A DNA stretch of 64,000 bases from Streptomyces sp. CCM_MD2014. Lineage in GTDB: Bacteria > Actinomycetota > Actinomycetes > Streptomycetales > Streptomycetaceae. The translations under genes and the position numbers were made by a program. The notes beneath the pieces were generated by a model, which saw only the letters and a list, made by a program, of their open reading frames with translations, was not told where the DNA came from and did no database searches. The stretch covers positions 2,294,001 through 2,358,000 of the forward strand of contig NZ_CP009754.1 in the NCBI RefSeq assembly GCF_000772045.1, in the 5' to 3' direction. This document shows, piece after piece, positions 52,339-62,203 of the stretch; position 1 is the stretch's first letter, and each line of letters opens with the position of its first letter.

Positions 52339-52928
52339 GACGCACCGCCCCGTGCACCGCGCGTCAGTTCCTGGGTGTCCCAGCGCAGTTCGAGCGCGGC
52401 GCGGTCCCTGCGCAGGCGGGCATGGCGGGTGTAGGCCCAGGTGAGCAGGAAAGTGGTGAGGAACTGGCCGAGGCCGGCGACCATCGCGACGTTCACCGCT
52501 CCGGCCACCGGCCGGGCCATCAGGGCGGGGGCCGTCGTGGCGGCCACCACGTAGGCGACGTACCACAGGAAGAAGGCGGCGACCGCCGGGACCACGAACC
52601 CGCGGTACCGGCTGCGGACCTCCCGGAAGGCCGCGCTGCGCTGGACCTCCAGGTACACGTCGGCCGCGGCCCGGGACGGCTCCGCCGCCGGTTCCCGGCG
52701 CATCGCCGGCACGGCCGGCTCGGGGGCTCCGGGGCCGGCCGACTCGCCCCAGCCGGAGGCGAGCGCGTCGTACCACGGGTCGTCGTACCGCAGATCCTCG
52801 TGCCGCGGCTCGGCGTACCGCGGGCCGGGGGCCGTCTCGACGTGGCCCCTGCCCGGCGCTGCGCGGTGGCCGGCCGCGCTTTCGGGACCGCCCCCGGCGC
52901 CGCGGGGCCGATCGTTGCTTGACTGCAT
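52335..52928 (-). CDS. DUF485 membrane protein, symporter partner
   Basis: 197 aa. A disordered N-terminal half rich in Pro, Ala and Arg (1-95) precedes the DUF485 core (about 100-180), with two membrane helices (FVVPAVAAFFLWYVAYVVAA, GAVNVAMVAGLGQFLTTFLLTWAYTRHA). DUF485 (YjcH) genes accompany ActP-type symporters. The N-terminal extension is longer than in E. coli YjcH (about 104 aa). ATG 52928 chosen; the frame is open upstream. Confidence 0.88.
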   Translation of the reverse strand: MQSSNDRPRGAGGGPESAAGHRAAPGRGHVETAPGPRYAEPRHEDLRYDDPWYDALASGWGESAGPGAPEPAVPAMRREPAAEPSRAAADVYLEVQRSAAFREVRSRYRGFVVPAVAAFFLWYVAYVVAATTAPALMARPVAGAVNVAMVAGLGQFLTTFLLTWAYTRHARLRRDRAALELRWDTQELTRGARGGAS

Positions 52929-53016
52929 GCCCAAGGATGGACAGAACGGGAAGATCCCCGGCTCCGCTTCCCCGGGCACTTCACCCCATCAGGTGATTCC
53001 CCCTGAGGGCTCCCTC

Positions 53017-53061
53017 TGGCCGGACCGGCCCCGGGTATCGCTCCCGGGCCCGGTCCGGCCA
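53017..53061. terminator. Terminator of parE
   Basis: 19-bp stem with one mismatch (53017-53035/53043-53061), loop TATCGCT, just past the parE stop. Confidence 0.8.
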
Positions 53062-53071
53062 TCGGGCGTGG

Positions 53072-55195
53072 TCACGCGTCGATGCGCGAGCGGTCCAGCG
53101 TCGCGGCCGAGCTGGAGATGAACTCCTTGCGGGGAGCGACGTCGTTGCCCATCAGCAGGTCGAAGACCTGCTCTGCGGAGTCGAGATCCGTGAGGTTGAT
53201 CCGGCGCAGGGTGCGGCGCCGGGGGTCCATGGTCGTCTCCGCCAGCTGGTCGGCGTCCATCTCGCCGAGGCCCTTGTAGCGCTGGATGGAGTCCTTGTAC
53301 CGGATGTTCTTGCTCTGGAACTCCATGAGCTTGTCGCGCAGCTCGCGGTCCGAGTACGTGTAGACGTACTTGTCCTGGCCCTTCTTCGGCTGGATCAGCT
53401 CGATGCGGTGCAGCGGCGGCACCGCGGCGAACACCCGGCCCGCCTCCACCATCGGCCGCATGTAGCGGTGGAACAGGGTCAGCAGCAGGGTGCGGATGTG
53501 GGAGCCGTCCACATCGGCGTCGGTCATCATGATGATCTTGCCGTAGCGGGCCGCGTCGATGTCGAAGGTACGGCCCGACCCGGCTCCTATGACCTGGATG
53601 ATCGCCCCGCACTCGGCGTTCTTCAGCATGTCCGTCACGGACGACTTCTGGACGTTGAGGATCTTGCCCCGGATCGGCAGCAGCGCCTGGAACTCGGAGT
53701 TCCGGGCGAGCTTGGCCGTGCCCAGCGCGGAGTCGCCCTCGACGATGAACAGCTCGCTGCGGTCGACGTCGTCGCTGCGGCAGTCGGCGAGCTTCGCGGG
53801 CAGCGACGAGGACTCCAGGGCCGTCTTGCGACGCTGGGCGTCCTTGTGCTGGCGGGCGGCGATACGGGTGCGGGCCGCGGCGACGGCCTTCTCCATGACC
53901 GTCCGGGCCTGCTGGGCCGCGTCGCGCTTGGTCGAGGTCAGGAACGCCTTCAGTTCCTTGCTGATCACGTTGTTCACGATCCGGCGGGCCGCCGAGGTGC
54001 CGAGGACCTCCTTGGTCTGGCCCTCGAACTGCGGCTCGGCGAGCCGGACGGTGACGACCGCCGTCAGTCCCTCCAGGGCGTCGTCCTTGACGATGTCGTC
54101 CTCGGCGACGCGCAACATCTTCTTGGCGCGCAGCACCTCGTTCATCGTCTTGGCCACCGCCTGCTCGAAGCCGGCGACGTGGGTGCCGCCCTTCGGCGTG
54201 GCGATGATGTTGACGAACGACCTGAGCGTGGTGTCGTACCCGGTGCCCCAGCGCAGCGCGACGTCGACACCGAGGTCGCGGGTGACCTCGGTGGGCGTCA
54301 TCTGCCCCTCCTCGTCCAGAACCGGGACCGTCTCCTTGAAGGAGCCCTGACCGCTGAAGCGGAGAGTGTCGCAGACGGGCCGGTCGCTGGCCAGGAACTC
54401 GCAGAACTCGCTGATGCCCCCGTCGAAGCGGAACGACTCCTCGCCCTTGCTGCCACCGTCGCCGAGGCCGAACTCGTCCCGCACGACGATGGTCAGCCCG
54501 GGCACCAGGAACGCGGTCTGGCGGGCCCGCTGGTGCAGCGTGTCCAGGGAGAGCTTGGCGTCCTTGAGGAAGATCTGCCGGTCCGCCCAGTACCGCACGC
54601 GCGTGCCGCTGCGGCTCTTGGGGATCTTCTTGACCTTGCGCAGCCCGTTCCCGGCGTCGAACTTGGCGTCCGGGCCCGTCTTGGCGAACGTGCCCGGCAC
54701 CCCGCGGCGGAAACTGATCGCGTGGGTGTGCCCGCCGCGGTCCACCTCGATGTCCAGACGGGCGGACAGGGCGTTCACCACGGAGGCGCCCACGCCGTGC
54801 AGACCGCCGGAGGCGGCGTAGGAGCCGCCGCCGAACTTGCCGCCGGCGTGCAGCTTGGTCATGACGACCTCGACGCCGGACAGGCCGGTCTTGGGCTCGA
54901 CGTCGACCGGGATGCCCCGGCCGTTGTCCCGGACCTCCACCGAGGCGTCGTCGTGGAGGATCACCTCGATGTGGTCGCAGTAACCGCCCAGGGCCTCGTC
55001 GACGGAGTTGTCGATGATCTCCCACAGGCAGTGCATCAGACCGCGGCTGTCGGTGGATCCGATGTACATGCCCGGACGCTTGCGCACGGCCTCGAGCCCC
55101 TCGAGGACGAGCAGGTGCCGCGCGGTGTAGTTGGATCCGTCCCGGTCTGCTCCTGCCAGCAGCGCAGTGGACGGCACGGATGTCTCGGCGGTCAC
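53072..55195 (-). CDS. parE: DNA topoisomerase IV subunit B
   Basis: 707 aa. The GHKL ATPase domain has WEIIDNSVDEALGG and DNGRGIPVD, with a GGLHGVGASVVNALS lid. The transducer follows, then Toprim with EGDSALGTAK and DADVDGSHI. Pairs with ParC to decatenate chromosomes. The GTG 55195 start follows GAGGAGCG; a longer frame is open but lacks a ribosome site. On the opposite strand from parC and 13 kb away, as in other Streptomyces. Confidence 0.93.
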   Translation of the reverse strand: MTAETSVPSTALLAGADRDGSNYTARHLLVLEGLEAVRKRPGMYIGSTDSRGLMHCLWEIIDNSVDEALGGYCDHIEVILHDDASVEVRDNGRGIPVDVEPKTGLSGVEVVMTKLHAGGKFGGGSYAASGGLHGVGASVVNALSARLDIEVDRGGHTHAISFRRGVPGTFAKTGPDAKFDAGNGLRKVKKIPKSRSGTRVRYWADRQIFLKDAKLSLDTLHQRARQTAFLVPGLTIVVRDEFGLGDGGSKGEESFRFDGGISEFCEFLASDRPVCDTLRFSGQGSFKETVPVLDEEGQMTPTEVTRDLGVDVALRWGTGYDTTLRSFVNIIATPKGGTHVAGFEQAVAKTMNEVLRAKKMLRVAEDDIVKDDALEGLTAVVTVRLAEPQFEGQTKEVLGTSAARRIVNNVISKELKAFLTSTKRDAAQQARTVMEKAVAAARTRIAARQHKDAQRRKTALESSSLPAKLADCRSDDVDRSELFIVEGDSALGTAKLARNSEFQALLPIRGKILNVQKSSVTDMLKNAECGAIIQVIGAGSGRTFDIDAARYGKIIMMTDADVDGSHIRTLLLTLFHRYMRPMVEAGRVFAAVPPLHRIELIQPKKGQDKYVYTYSDRELRDKLMEFQSKNIRYKDSIQRYKGLGEMDADQLAETTMDPRRRTLRRINLTDLDSAEQVFDLLMGNDVAPRKEFISSSAATLDRSRIDA

Positions 55196-55635
55196 GCGGT
55201 TCGCTCCTCGCTGAATTTCAGATGGGGCCCCGCTGGGTAAGGGCGTGGCTCGGTTCACCGGTCAGAGGGTACCGAGGCCTGGTAGAGCCGTTGTAACGCC
55301 ACCCTCGTCACCGAACCACCCTAGTCCACGGTCGCATACATGTTCGATCCCTCGATGGGGTGAAGCACACATCACGTTCCCTTCGAGGCATGAACCATTT
55401 AGGCTCCGGGCACGTCCTCATGAACAAACCGGCAACCCAGCCGGCGGGACCGACACTGACCGACCGCGCGAACCCGTACGACACACAGACACGCAATACG
55501 GCACATTCGCCGCCAATCGGCAACAGCCGGCCCCTCGGAAAGTTTTTTCGAGGAAAAGCCACGAGCGGGAACGTTTTGGGGCTGGTTGGATGTTGACCCT
55601 GGTACGACAGCTCGTCGAGCTAGAGAAGAGGCGAC
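55196..55635. other. Divergent region parE / DUF7455 gene
   Basis: 440 bp. Minus: TAGGGT (55323-55318) is a candidate parE -10. Plus: TTGACC at 55593 and a palindrome AGCTCG-T-CGAGCT (55609-55621) sit before the small gene. The middle (55330-55580) is unusually AT-rich with no convincing frame. Confidence 0.5.
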
Positions 55636-55866
55636 GTGACTACTGTTCTGACTTCCGCAAGCCCGCTGACGGCCGCCGATCGCTGCGACCGCTGCGGCGC
55701 CCAGGCATACCTGCGCGTCGTCCTGCTGAGCGGCGGAGAACTGCTCTTCTGCGCCCACCACGGTCGCAAGTTCGAGCCGGAACTCAAGAAGATCGCCGCT
55801 GAGATACAGGACGAGACGGAGCGGCTGACGGCCGTTCCGGCTTCCTCCGCCGAGGAAGAGCGCTGA
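55636..55866 (+). CDS. DUF7455 small Cys/His protein
   Basis: 76 aa. CDRCGAQA (17-20 region) and FCAHHGRKF supply Cys and His residues that could bind zinc, followed by a helix ([15 protein letters not shown]). Common in actinobacteria beside parE and hrdB; function unknown. GTG 55636 with AGAGG upstream. Ends at a strong hairpin. Confidence 0.85.
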   Translation: MTTVLTSASPLTAADRCDRCGAQAYLRVVLLSGGELLFCAHHGRKFEPELKKIAAEIQDETERLTAVPASSAEEER

Positions 55867-55911
55867 ATCCAACGCGCCCGACGACGAGCCGAATCGGCAC
55901 AGGCCGATGAG

Positions 55912-55948
55912 CGGGCGGCCGCCTCCGTACCCCGGAGGCGGCCGCCCG
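55912..55948. terminator. Bidirectional terminator, 16-bp perfect stem
   Basis: CGGGCGGCCGCCTCCG / CGGAGGCGGCCGCCCG with loop TACCC, between the convergent DUF7455 and trypsin genes. Confidence 0.85.
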
Positions 55949-55978
55949 TACTCGTGTCCGGCGGGCTCTCAGCGGCCG

Positions 55979-56836
55979 TCAGACGCCCCCGCGCTGCTTT
56001 GCGGCCGCGCCGTCCCACCCCAGCGTCCGCAGTACGGAGGAGACGCGCGTATAGACCCCGGGGCTGCCCGGGCGCCCGCAGCCGCTCCCCCAGGACACCA
56101 GACCGATGAGCCTCCCCCGGCCGACCAGCGGCCCTCCGCTGTCCCCCTGGCAGGCGTCGCGGCCCCCGGCCTCCTGCCCGGCACAGAGCATGGTCTCCGG
56201 GAGATACCGCCCGTCGTCGTTCCCCGGATACGCCCGCTCGCAGGACGCGTCGGGAAGCACCCGCACCCGGGCCGCGTGCAGGCCGTTCGCGTAGTCACCG
56301 GCGCCCGAGGTGTCGCCCCATCCGTAGACGAGGGCATCCGTGTCGGGTGCGTACGCCGGGTCGCCTTCCGCCGCCATCCCTATGACCGAGTCGGCGGGCA
56401 GTGCCTCGGAGAGGGTGAGCACCGCGAAGTCGCCCGCGTTGCTTCGGTTGTCGTGCGCCGGGTTCACCCAGACGGAGCGGATCGGGATCTCCTGCCCCCG
56501 GTCCGACAGCAGATCGGTCCGGCCGGCGATGACCCGCAGGTCGTCCACCTGTTCCGGCGGCGACCCGAGAACCTCCTCCCCCAGGCAGTGGGCCGCCGTG
56601 AGCACGGTGGTCCGGCCGACGGCCACTCCGCCGCAGAACTGCCCCGCGCGCGTACCCCCGAACCGGTCACGACTGGACAGGGCGACGGTCCACGGGCTGT
56701 CGGACACCTCGACCGGAAAGCCTCCGACGACGATGCTGTCGGCGGCCGCGGGGGCGGCGGACCCCAGCGGTATCGCGGTCGCGGCGGCCGCCAGCACCAG
56801 CGGCCGGGCCAGTGTCCGGGCACAGAGACGACGCAT
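55979..56836 (-). CDS. Secreted trypsin-like serine protease
   Basis: 285 aa, S1 family. Signal peptide about 1-33 ([22 protein letters not shown]), and a mature start near IVVGG, the classic zymogen-cleavage N-terminus. The triad is His83 (LTAAHC), Asp136 (GDFAVL) and Ser233 (GDSGGP); Asp at [10 protein letters not shown] (227) suggests cleavage after Lys/Arg. Cys pairs are typical. Monocistronic with its own terminator. Confidence 0.93.
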   Translation of the reverse strand: MRRLCARTLARPLVLAAAATAIPLGSAAPAAADSIVVGGFPVEVSDSPWTVALSSRDRFGGTRAGQFCGGVAVGRTTVLTAAHCLGEEVLGSPPEQVDDLRVIAGRTDLLSDRGQEIPIRSVWVNPAHDNRSNAGDFAVLTLSEALPADSVIGMAAEGDPAYAPDTDALVYGWGDTSGAGDYANGLHAARVRVLPDASCERAYPGNDDGRYLPETMLCAGQEAGGRDACQGDSGGPLVGRGRLIGLVSWGSGCGRPGSPGVYTRVSSVLRTLGWDGAAAKQRGGV

Positions 56837-56913
56837 GCGGGCTCCTCACTCCTAGGTGGTCATGAGACACCCAGCGTGATCCAGTGCACCGTCTCGCGCA
56901 CCCGCTGCTCAGC

Positions 56914-56954
56914 ACGGAGGCCCGGCTCCGCACCTGGCGGAACCGGGCCTCCGT
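56914..56954. terminator. Terminator of hrdB
   Basis: 18-bp stem with one mismatch (56914-56931/56937-56954), loop ACCTG, 36 bp after the hrdB stop. Confidence 0.8.
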
Positions 56955-56989
56955 CGCTCGTACCGTCCGCTCGGACGGCCTGCTGCGAC

Positions 56990-58522
56990 CTAGTCGAGGT
57001 AGTCGCGCAGCACCTGGGAGCGCGACGGGTGACGCAGCTTCGACATGGTCTTCGACTCGATCTGGCGGATGCGCTCACGCGTGACGCCGTACACCTTGCC
57101 GATCTCGTCGAGGGTCTTCGGCTGACCGTCGGTGAGACCGAAACGCATGGAGACGACGCCCGCCTCGCGCTCGGACAGGGTGTCGAGCACGGAGTGCAGC
57201 TGCTCCTGCAGGAGGGTGAAGCTGACCGCGTCGGCCGGGACGACCGCCTCGGAGTCCTCGATGAGGTCACCGAACTCGCTGTCGCCGTCCTCGCCCAGCG
57301 GGGTGTGCAGCGAGATCGGCTCGCGCCCGTACTTCTGGACCTCGATGACCTTCTCCGGGGTCATGTCGAGTTCCTTGGCCAGCTCCTCCGGGGTGGGCTC
57401 GCGGCCCAGGTCCTGGAGCATCTGACGCTGCACGCGGGCGAGCTTGTTGATGACCTCGACCATGTGCACCGGGATACGGATGGTGCGGGCCTGGTCGGCC
57501 ATCGCCCGGGTGATCGCCTGACGGATCCACCAGGTGGCGTACGTGGAGAACTTGTAGCCCTTGGTGTAGTCGAACTTCTCCACCGCGCGGATCAGACCGA
57601 GGTTGCCCTCCTGGATGAGGTCCAGGAAGAGCATGCCGCGGCCGGTGTAGCGCTTGGCCAGGGAGACCACCAGACGGAGGTTGGCCTCCAGCAGGTGGTT
57701 CTTGGCGCGGCGGCCGTCCTCGGCGATGATCTCCAGCTCGCGCTTGAGCTTGGGCGCCAGCTTGTCGGAGTTCGCCAGCTTGTCCTCGGCGAACAGACCG
57801 GCCTCGATGCGCTTGGCGAGCTCGACCTCCTGCTCGGCGTTGAGCAGGGGGACCTTGCCGATCTGCTTGAGGTAGTCCTTGACCGGGTCGGCCGTGGCAC
57901 CGGCCGCGGCGACCTGCTGGGCCGGCGCGTCGTCCTCGTCCTCGTCGGACAGCACGAAGCCCGCGTTCTCGGTGCCCTCGGGCTCCTCCGCCGTGGCCTT
58001 CGGCTCGTCGGTCGCCTCGTCCTCGAGAAGCTCGCCGTCTTCCTTCTTGGCGGTCGTCTTCTTGGCCGCCGTCTTCTTGGCGGTCGCCTTCTTCGCCGTC
58101 GCCTTCTTGGCGGTCGTCTTCTTGGCCGCCGCCTTCTTGACGGGTGCCTCTTCCTCGACGGCGGGCTCGGCCGCGGGCGCCGCCGGGGCGGCGGGAGCGG
58201 TCGCCTTCCTGCTGGTCACCGTCTTCGCCGCGACCGTCTTCGTGGCGGTGCGCTTGGCGGGACTCTTCGCTGCGACGCTCTTTCGGGTGCGCTTGGGCTC
58301 TGCGGCACTGACCATCAGCGTCACACCCTCTTCCTCGAGGATCTGGTTGAGGCTGCGCAGTACGTTCTTCCACTGAGTGGCCGGAATCTGGTCAGCTTCG
58401 AAGGCCCGACGCACGTCATCGCCGGCGATCTGCCCCTCAGCCTTTCCCCGCTCAATGAGCGCCATGACAGAGACGGACTCGGCGATCTCCGGCGGGAGCG
58501 TACGGGATGTGCTGGCCGACAC
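56990..58522 (-). CDS. hrdB: Principal RNA polymerase sigma factor HrdB
   Basis: 510 aa, close to the 511 I recall for S. coelicolor HrdB. The N-terminal region 1.1 is followed by a Lys/Ala-rich spacer (about 130-160, [12 protein letters not shown] repeats) and an acidic part. Region 1.2 starts at [11 protein letters not shown]; regions 2.1-2.4 include [16 protein letters not shown] and [16 protein letters not shown]. Region 3 follows, and region 4.2 ends [18 protein letters not shown]. It directs RNA polymerase to housekeeping promoters. GTG 58522 ([16 protein letters not shown]) matches the known start and has GAGAGG upstream. Confidence 0.97.
   Translation of the reverse strand: MSASTSRTLPPEIAESVSVMALIERGKAEGQIAGDDVRRAFEADQIPATQWKNVLRSLNQILEEEGVTLMVSAAEPKRTRKSVAAKSPAKRTATKTVAAKTVTSRKATAPAAPAAPAAEPAVEEEAPVKKAAAKKTTAKKATAKKATAKKTAAKKTTAKKEDGELLEDEATDEPKATAEEPEGTENAGFVLSDEDEDDAPAQQVAAAGATADPVKDYLKQIGKVPLLNAEQEVELAKRIEAGLFAEDKLANSDKLAPKLKRELEIIAEDGRRAKNHLLEANLRLVVSLAKRYTGRGMLFLDLIQEGNLGLIRAVEKFDYTKGYKFSTYATWWIRQAITRAMADQARTIRIPVHMVEVINKLARVQRQMLQDLGREPTPEELAKELDMTPEKVIEVQKYGREPISLHTPLGEDGDSEFGDLIEDSEAVVPADAVSFTLLQEQLHSVLDTLSEREAGVVSMRFGLTDGQPKTLDEIGKVYGVTRERIRQIESKTMSKLRHPSRSQVLRDYLD
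58030..58140. repeat. In-frame 15-bp repeats in hrdB
   Basis: Tandem copies of units such as GTCTTCTTGGCCGCC and GTCGCCTTCTTCGCC encode the [10 protein letters not shown] spacer of region 1.1. In frame; copy number may differ between strains. Confidence 0.7.
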
Positions 58523-58950
58523 GAACAACCTCTCGGAACGTTGATAAACGGCTTCCGGCCCCGTCCACGGCGGACGGGAGCCGACCACCGGCTTGGGAAT
58601 GGGCCGACGGTGCGGGCGGGCCGGGGAGATGCACAGCGCCGTGAACGGCGTCCGTATTCCTTCCGCGGCTGTCACCTCTTAGGTCATCGTGTTGTTCCCA
58701 AGAGCGTTACGCCCAATCCGCGTGGCCCGAGTCACACCCCGTAAGCGATCAAAACCGGTCAGATCCGGGCGAACAAGGTCACCAACTCGCGCGTACCGGC
58801 TCTGCCGGCACGGCTCATCCTCTCATTCGCACCGTCGGACCCCGGGAGCCACGAGAGGCTCCGCGGGGTCCGACGGTGACGGCGGCGTGCCGGCCACTGC
58901 CACAGGAGGGGTATGGCGTGCCCGGACCGCGCCGCTGCGGCGGAAGGCGG
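58523..58950. other. Intergenic region hrdB promoter / whiH 3' end
   Basis: 428 bp. Holds the hrdB promoter(s) and leader (minus strand), and the whiH terminator at 58830-58878. I could not place a GGAAT-N18-GTT sigma-R element or a clear -10 with confidence. The 5' leader of hrdB would be long (100 nt or more). Confidence 0.5.
58830..58878. terminator. Terminator of whiH
   Basis: Long hairpin: 15-bp stem, then 6 bp, loop ACGAGA, with one bulged G (58863). Lies 73 bp past the whiH stop. Confidence 0.85.
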
Positions 58951-59838
58951 TCAGTGCTCGCGCGGGGCGGGCACGACGCGTTCCACCTCGGGGTGGACGG
59001 TCAGAAGTTGGCGCATGGCCGCCTCGGCCGCCGCGCCGTCGCCGGTGGCGAGGGCGTCGACGATCCTGCCGTGCTGCGCGAGCGACACGTCGTTCGGCCG
59101 GTCACAGCCGGTGACCGGACCGCCGGAGACATGGAGGGCGGCGGAGACGATCCCCGAGAGGTGGTCCAGCATCCGATTGCCCGCGACCTGGATGAGCAGG
59201 GTGTGGAACTCGGCATCGGCACGCGAGAAGGTGAGCGCGTCGCCCTGCCCCATGGCGTGCCCCATGATCCCCACCATGTCGGACAGCCGCTGCTGGACGT
59301 CCTCACGCCCGTGTCCGGCGGCCAGGCGCGCGGCGAGCGGCTCGATCGTCCAGCGCAGCTCGCTCAGCTCTCGGCGCTGGTCGTCGCGCTGCGGCCCGAA
59401 GGCGCGCCATTCGATGATGTCCGGATCGAGGAGATTCCAGTCACTCACGGGGCGCACGCGCGTGCCGACGTTCGGGCGGGCGCTGACCAGCCCTTTCGCC
59501 TCCAGCACGCGAAGGGACTCGCGCACCACGGTGCGGGAGACCTCGAAACGCTGCCCGATCTCCTCGGGCACCAGCGGGCGGTCGGCGCCCAGGTCTCCCG
59601 AAACGATCATCTGGCCCAGTTGCTGGACGAGTTGCCCGTGCAGCCCGCGGCCACGGTTGCCCGCGGTGCGCCGGCCCACGCGGCCCAGCTCGGGCTCCAC
59701 CCCTTCCCAGGAGGGCGCTCCGACGCGGTCGACGGCAGGCGTCTCGGCGTACGGGTAGCGGTCGAGTTCGCCCGGGTTCGCGAGGCCGGAGTCGGCGGAA
59801 CGGGCGGCGGTCATCATGGTGTGCGCAAGGGTACTCAC
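58951..59838 (-). CDS. whiH: Sporulation regulator WhiH (GntR/FadR type)
   Basis: 295 aa. Residues 60-130 hold the GntR winged helix (LGADRPLVPEEIGQRFEVSRTVVRESLRVLEAKGLV), and about 150-285 is the FCD ligand domain (AEFHTLLIQVAGNRML). WhiH acts late in aerial hyphae, needed for sporulation septation, and regulates its own gene. Position next to hrdB and the length (295 aa from GTG 59838) agree with S. coelicolor whiH as I recall it. The first GTG is chosen despite AAAGGA being only 3-4 nt away. Confidence 0.88.
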   Translation of the reverse strand: MSTLAHTMMTAARSADSGLANPGELDRYPYAETPAVDRVGAPSWEGVEPELGRVGRRTAGNRGRGLHGQLVQQLGQMIVSGDLGADRPLVPEEIGQRFEVSRTVVRESLRVLEAKGLVSARPNVGTRVRPVSDWNLLDPDIIEWRAFGPQRDDQRRELSELRWTIEPLAARLAAGHGREDVQQRLSDMVGIMGHAMGQGDALTFSRADAEFHTLLIQVAGNRMLDHLSGIVSAALHVSGGPVTGCDRPNDVSLAQHGRIVDALATGDGAAAEAAMRQLLTVHPEVERVVPAPREH

Positions 59839-59999
59839 GCATCCTTTGTCGGCGCTGACCCCAACTCCCTTGAGGTCTTTGGTGAAAAGCACACGAAAGG
59901 GTGATCGCTCACCCCGTCGCAATTGACGCCTTATCGGAAAGAAATGGGCTTTCCCCGGGGAGTTGCGCACACGGTCGGAACGGAAGGGAGAGACAGGCG

Positions 60000-62081
60000 T
60001 CACCGCACCCTGCTGCGCAGGGTCATGAGCAGATACGCGCAGAGCAGAGCGGTCAGGGACAACGTCATTGCGCCGCCCACGGGTTGGGCGATCAGACGCA
60101 GCACCTCCGCCACGTACCGCTCGCCCCCGAACGGCCACTGGGTCAGGAGGACCTCGCGCACCCGCATCGGAAAGCCGGCGGCGGTCCGTACGGACGGGCC
60201 CTCCCAGACCTTCTGTACGAGCGGTACGACGACGACCGGAACGGCGACCACGGCCGCCAGCCCGGCGCTGGTGGACCGGAAGACGCCCGCGGCGAGCACT
60301 CCGGACCACGCGCACCCGACGACGAGTCCGAGCCAACCGGCGCCCGGCGCGGACCAGTCGGCGGGGAACCCCGCGAGTTCGGAGCCGTAGAAGAGACGCA
60401 GCACCGCGGCGTCGCAGCCCACGGTCAGGGCGGCCAGGATCAGTGCGGTGGCCGCGGAGACGAGGAGTTTGGCGGTCAGCAGCCCCATGCGGCGGGGCAC
60501 GGTGCCGCGGTCCGCGGCGAGGGCGGGGTGGCGGAACTCGTCGCCGAAGGCGAGCGCGCCGAGCAGCCCGGCGCCGAGTGCGGCGGGCGGCAGCGGGAGC
60601 TCCCGCGGCCACGCGGCCAGGAGCCGTGCCTGCGGGGTGTGTCCGATCCGGGCGAGGACCACGGCGGTGACGGCGGACACGAGGAGCACGACCGCGCCGG
60701 TGACGAAGCCGGTGCCGATGCCCACCGCACGGCGGAGTTCGTACCGCAGGGGCCGGAGGGGGCTGGGGGCGGAACGGACGGAGAGGGGAGGTGGAAGCGG
60801 GACGGCCGTGTCCGGGGCCTTCGCCGCACCGGGCGTGAGGGCGCTGAAGGTGCGCGGTGCGCGGTGCGGGGTGAGGTCGGGTGCGGCCGGCCCCGGGGCT
60901 TCCGGGGCGCCGTCGGGGGCGCCGTCGGGGGCGCTGTCCGGGACGAGGGCCTGACGGGGCCCGGGGGTCCTGCGGCGGGCCGTCCCGGACGCGGGTCCGT
61001 CCGTGTCTGCGTCCGGGGCGGGCGCCCGGCCGGGGCCGGCGGGGGGCTGGGCTTCACGGCGGTGGGCCCGCGCGGCACCGGAAGGAGCGGAGGAGGGGCC
61101 GGCGGGCGCGGTGCGGGACGTGCTCGGCGCCCCGGTGACCTGCGCGCGATCGCCCTCACTCTCCTGCCGGTCCCGGTGCCGTGCTGCGGGAACCGCACCG
61201 GCTCCGGCTCCCATGTCCCCCACCTCGTCGGCGAGTTGGTGAACGAGGATGCCGTGCCGGAAGGCGGTCTCTCCGATGTCGGCGCACGTACTGCCGTACA
61301 CCGCGAGCCGGTTGCCGCCCTCGCACACCACCTCGACGGAACGGCGGGCCGTGCGTGCCTCCTTGGTCACCAGGGCGGCAAGGCGTGCGGCGTGCGGAGT
61401 GCGGACGGCGACACGGGGACGCAACCGGGTCCGGGAGAACTCCGCGGCCTCCTGGTCGGCCACGACTCTGCCCCGCTCCAGCGTGACGACGTGGTCGGCG
61501 TTGCGCGCGGCCTCCTTGGGGTCCGCCGTGCTGAACAGGACGGTGCCGCCCTGGGCGGCGTGGGCGCGCAGCGCGCCGTGCAGCCGTCGGGCGTCGGGGG
61601 CGGACAGTGCGCCGGCGGGGTCGTCGAAGACCAGGGTGTGCGGGTCGGGAACGAGCGCGCAGGCCAGGCCGAGCCGTCGGTCCATGCCCCGGGAGAGGGT
61701 GCCGAGGCGTTCGTCGCGCAGCCCCTCGAGGCCAACGGATTCCAGGACCTCGTCGGCCCTGCGGGCGGGGACGCCGGCGGCCGCGCACAGCATGCGGAGA
61801 TGGCCGCGCACCGTACGGGCCGGGTGCCCCGGGACGTCGCCCAGCAGCACGCCGACCTCGTGGGAGGGGTGGGCGATGCGGTGCAGGGGGCGGCCTCTGA
61901 AGTAGGTGAGACCCCGGCCGTGCTGGAGCTCGAGCATGAGTCTGAGTGCCGTCGTCTTGCCGGCGCCCGCTGCTCCGAGCAGCGCGGTGACGCGGCCCGC
62001 GGGTGCCTCGAACGAGACGTCGTCGACGGCGGGCGGAAGCTCCTTGCGGGGGTTGCTGGTCAGTCCGAAGGCCTGGATCAC
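60000..62081 (-). CDS. Fused ABC transporter (ATPase + membrane domain), degenerate ATPase
   Basis: 693 aa. The ATPase part (1-210) has Walker A GAAGAGKTT, but the signature is LSRGM, Walker B reads LVFDDP (catalytic Glu replaced by Asp) and the switch-His is Thr (VLFSTADP). A long Pro/Ala linker (about 290-445) leads to a membrane domain with six helices (GIGTGFVTGAVVLLVSAVTAVVL to TLSLTALLCAYLLMTL), of ABC-2 type. Possibly an export or regulatory module beside whiH. GTG 62081 is 7 nt after TATCTT, so leaderless expression is likely. Confidence 0.85.
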   Translation of the reverse strand: MIQAFGLTSNPRKELPPAVDDVSFEAPAGRVTALLGAAGAGKTTALRLMLELQHGRGLTYFRGRPLHRIAHPSHEVGVLLGDVPGHPARTVRGHLRMLCAAAGVPARRADEVLESVGLEGLRDERLGTLSRGMDRRLGLACALVPDPHTLVFDDPAGALSAPDARRLHGALRAHAAQGGTVLFSTADPKEAARNADHVVTLERGRVVADQEAAEFSRTRLRPRVAVRTPHAARLAALVTKEARTARRSVEVVCEGGNRLAVYGSTCADIGETAFRHGILVHQLADEVGDMGAGAGAVPAARHRDRQESEGDRAQVTGAPSTSRTAPAGPSSAPSGAARAHRREAQPPAGPGRAPAPDADTDGPASGTARRRTPGPRQALVPDSAPDGAPDGAPEAPGPAAPDLTPHRAPRTFSALTPGAAKAPDTAVPLPPPLSVRSAPSPLRPLRYELRRAVGIGTGFVTGAVVLLVSAVTAVVLARIGHTPQARLLAAWPRELPLPPAALGAGLLGALAFGDEFRHPALAADRGTVPRRMGLLTAKLLVSAATALILAALTVGCDAAVLRLFYGSELAGFPADWSAPGAGWLGLVVGCAWSGVLAAGVFRSTSAGLAAVVAVPVVVVPLVQKVWEGPSVRTAAGFPMRVREVLLTQWPFGGERYVAEVLRLIAQPVGGAMTLSLTALLCAYLLMTLRSRVR

Positions 62082-62088
62082 CCGTAGC

Positions 62089-62094
62089 AAGATA
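62089..62094 (-). promoter_or_regulatory. Putative -10 (TATCTT) of fused ABC gene
   Basis: TAnnnT with a 7-nt gap to GTG 62081; no ribosome binding site between. Confidence 0.45.
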
Positions 62095-62203
62095 GCGTGC
62101 GATATCCGGTTTTTCGGGCATCGCACGGTCTACCGGCACGGGCACGGCCCCGCAGTCTCGCCCCCTCGTACGCCACGCGCGCGGGTCCGGCCCGGACTCG
62201 GCG

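Noticed and set aside
58523..58720. Sigma-R promoter (GGAAT-N18-GTT) before hrdB
   Set aside because: GGAAT occurs, but no GTT at the required distance was seen, so I do not call it.
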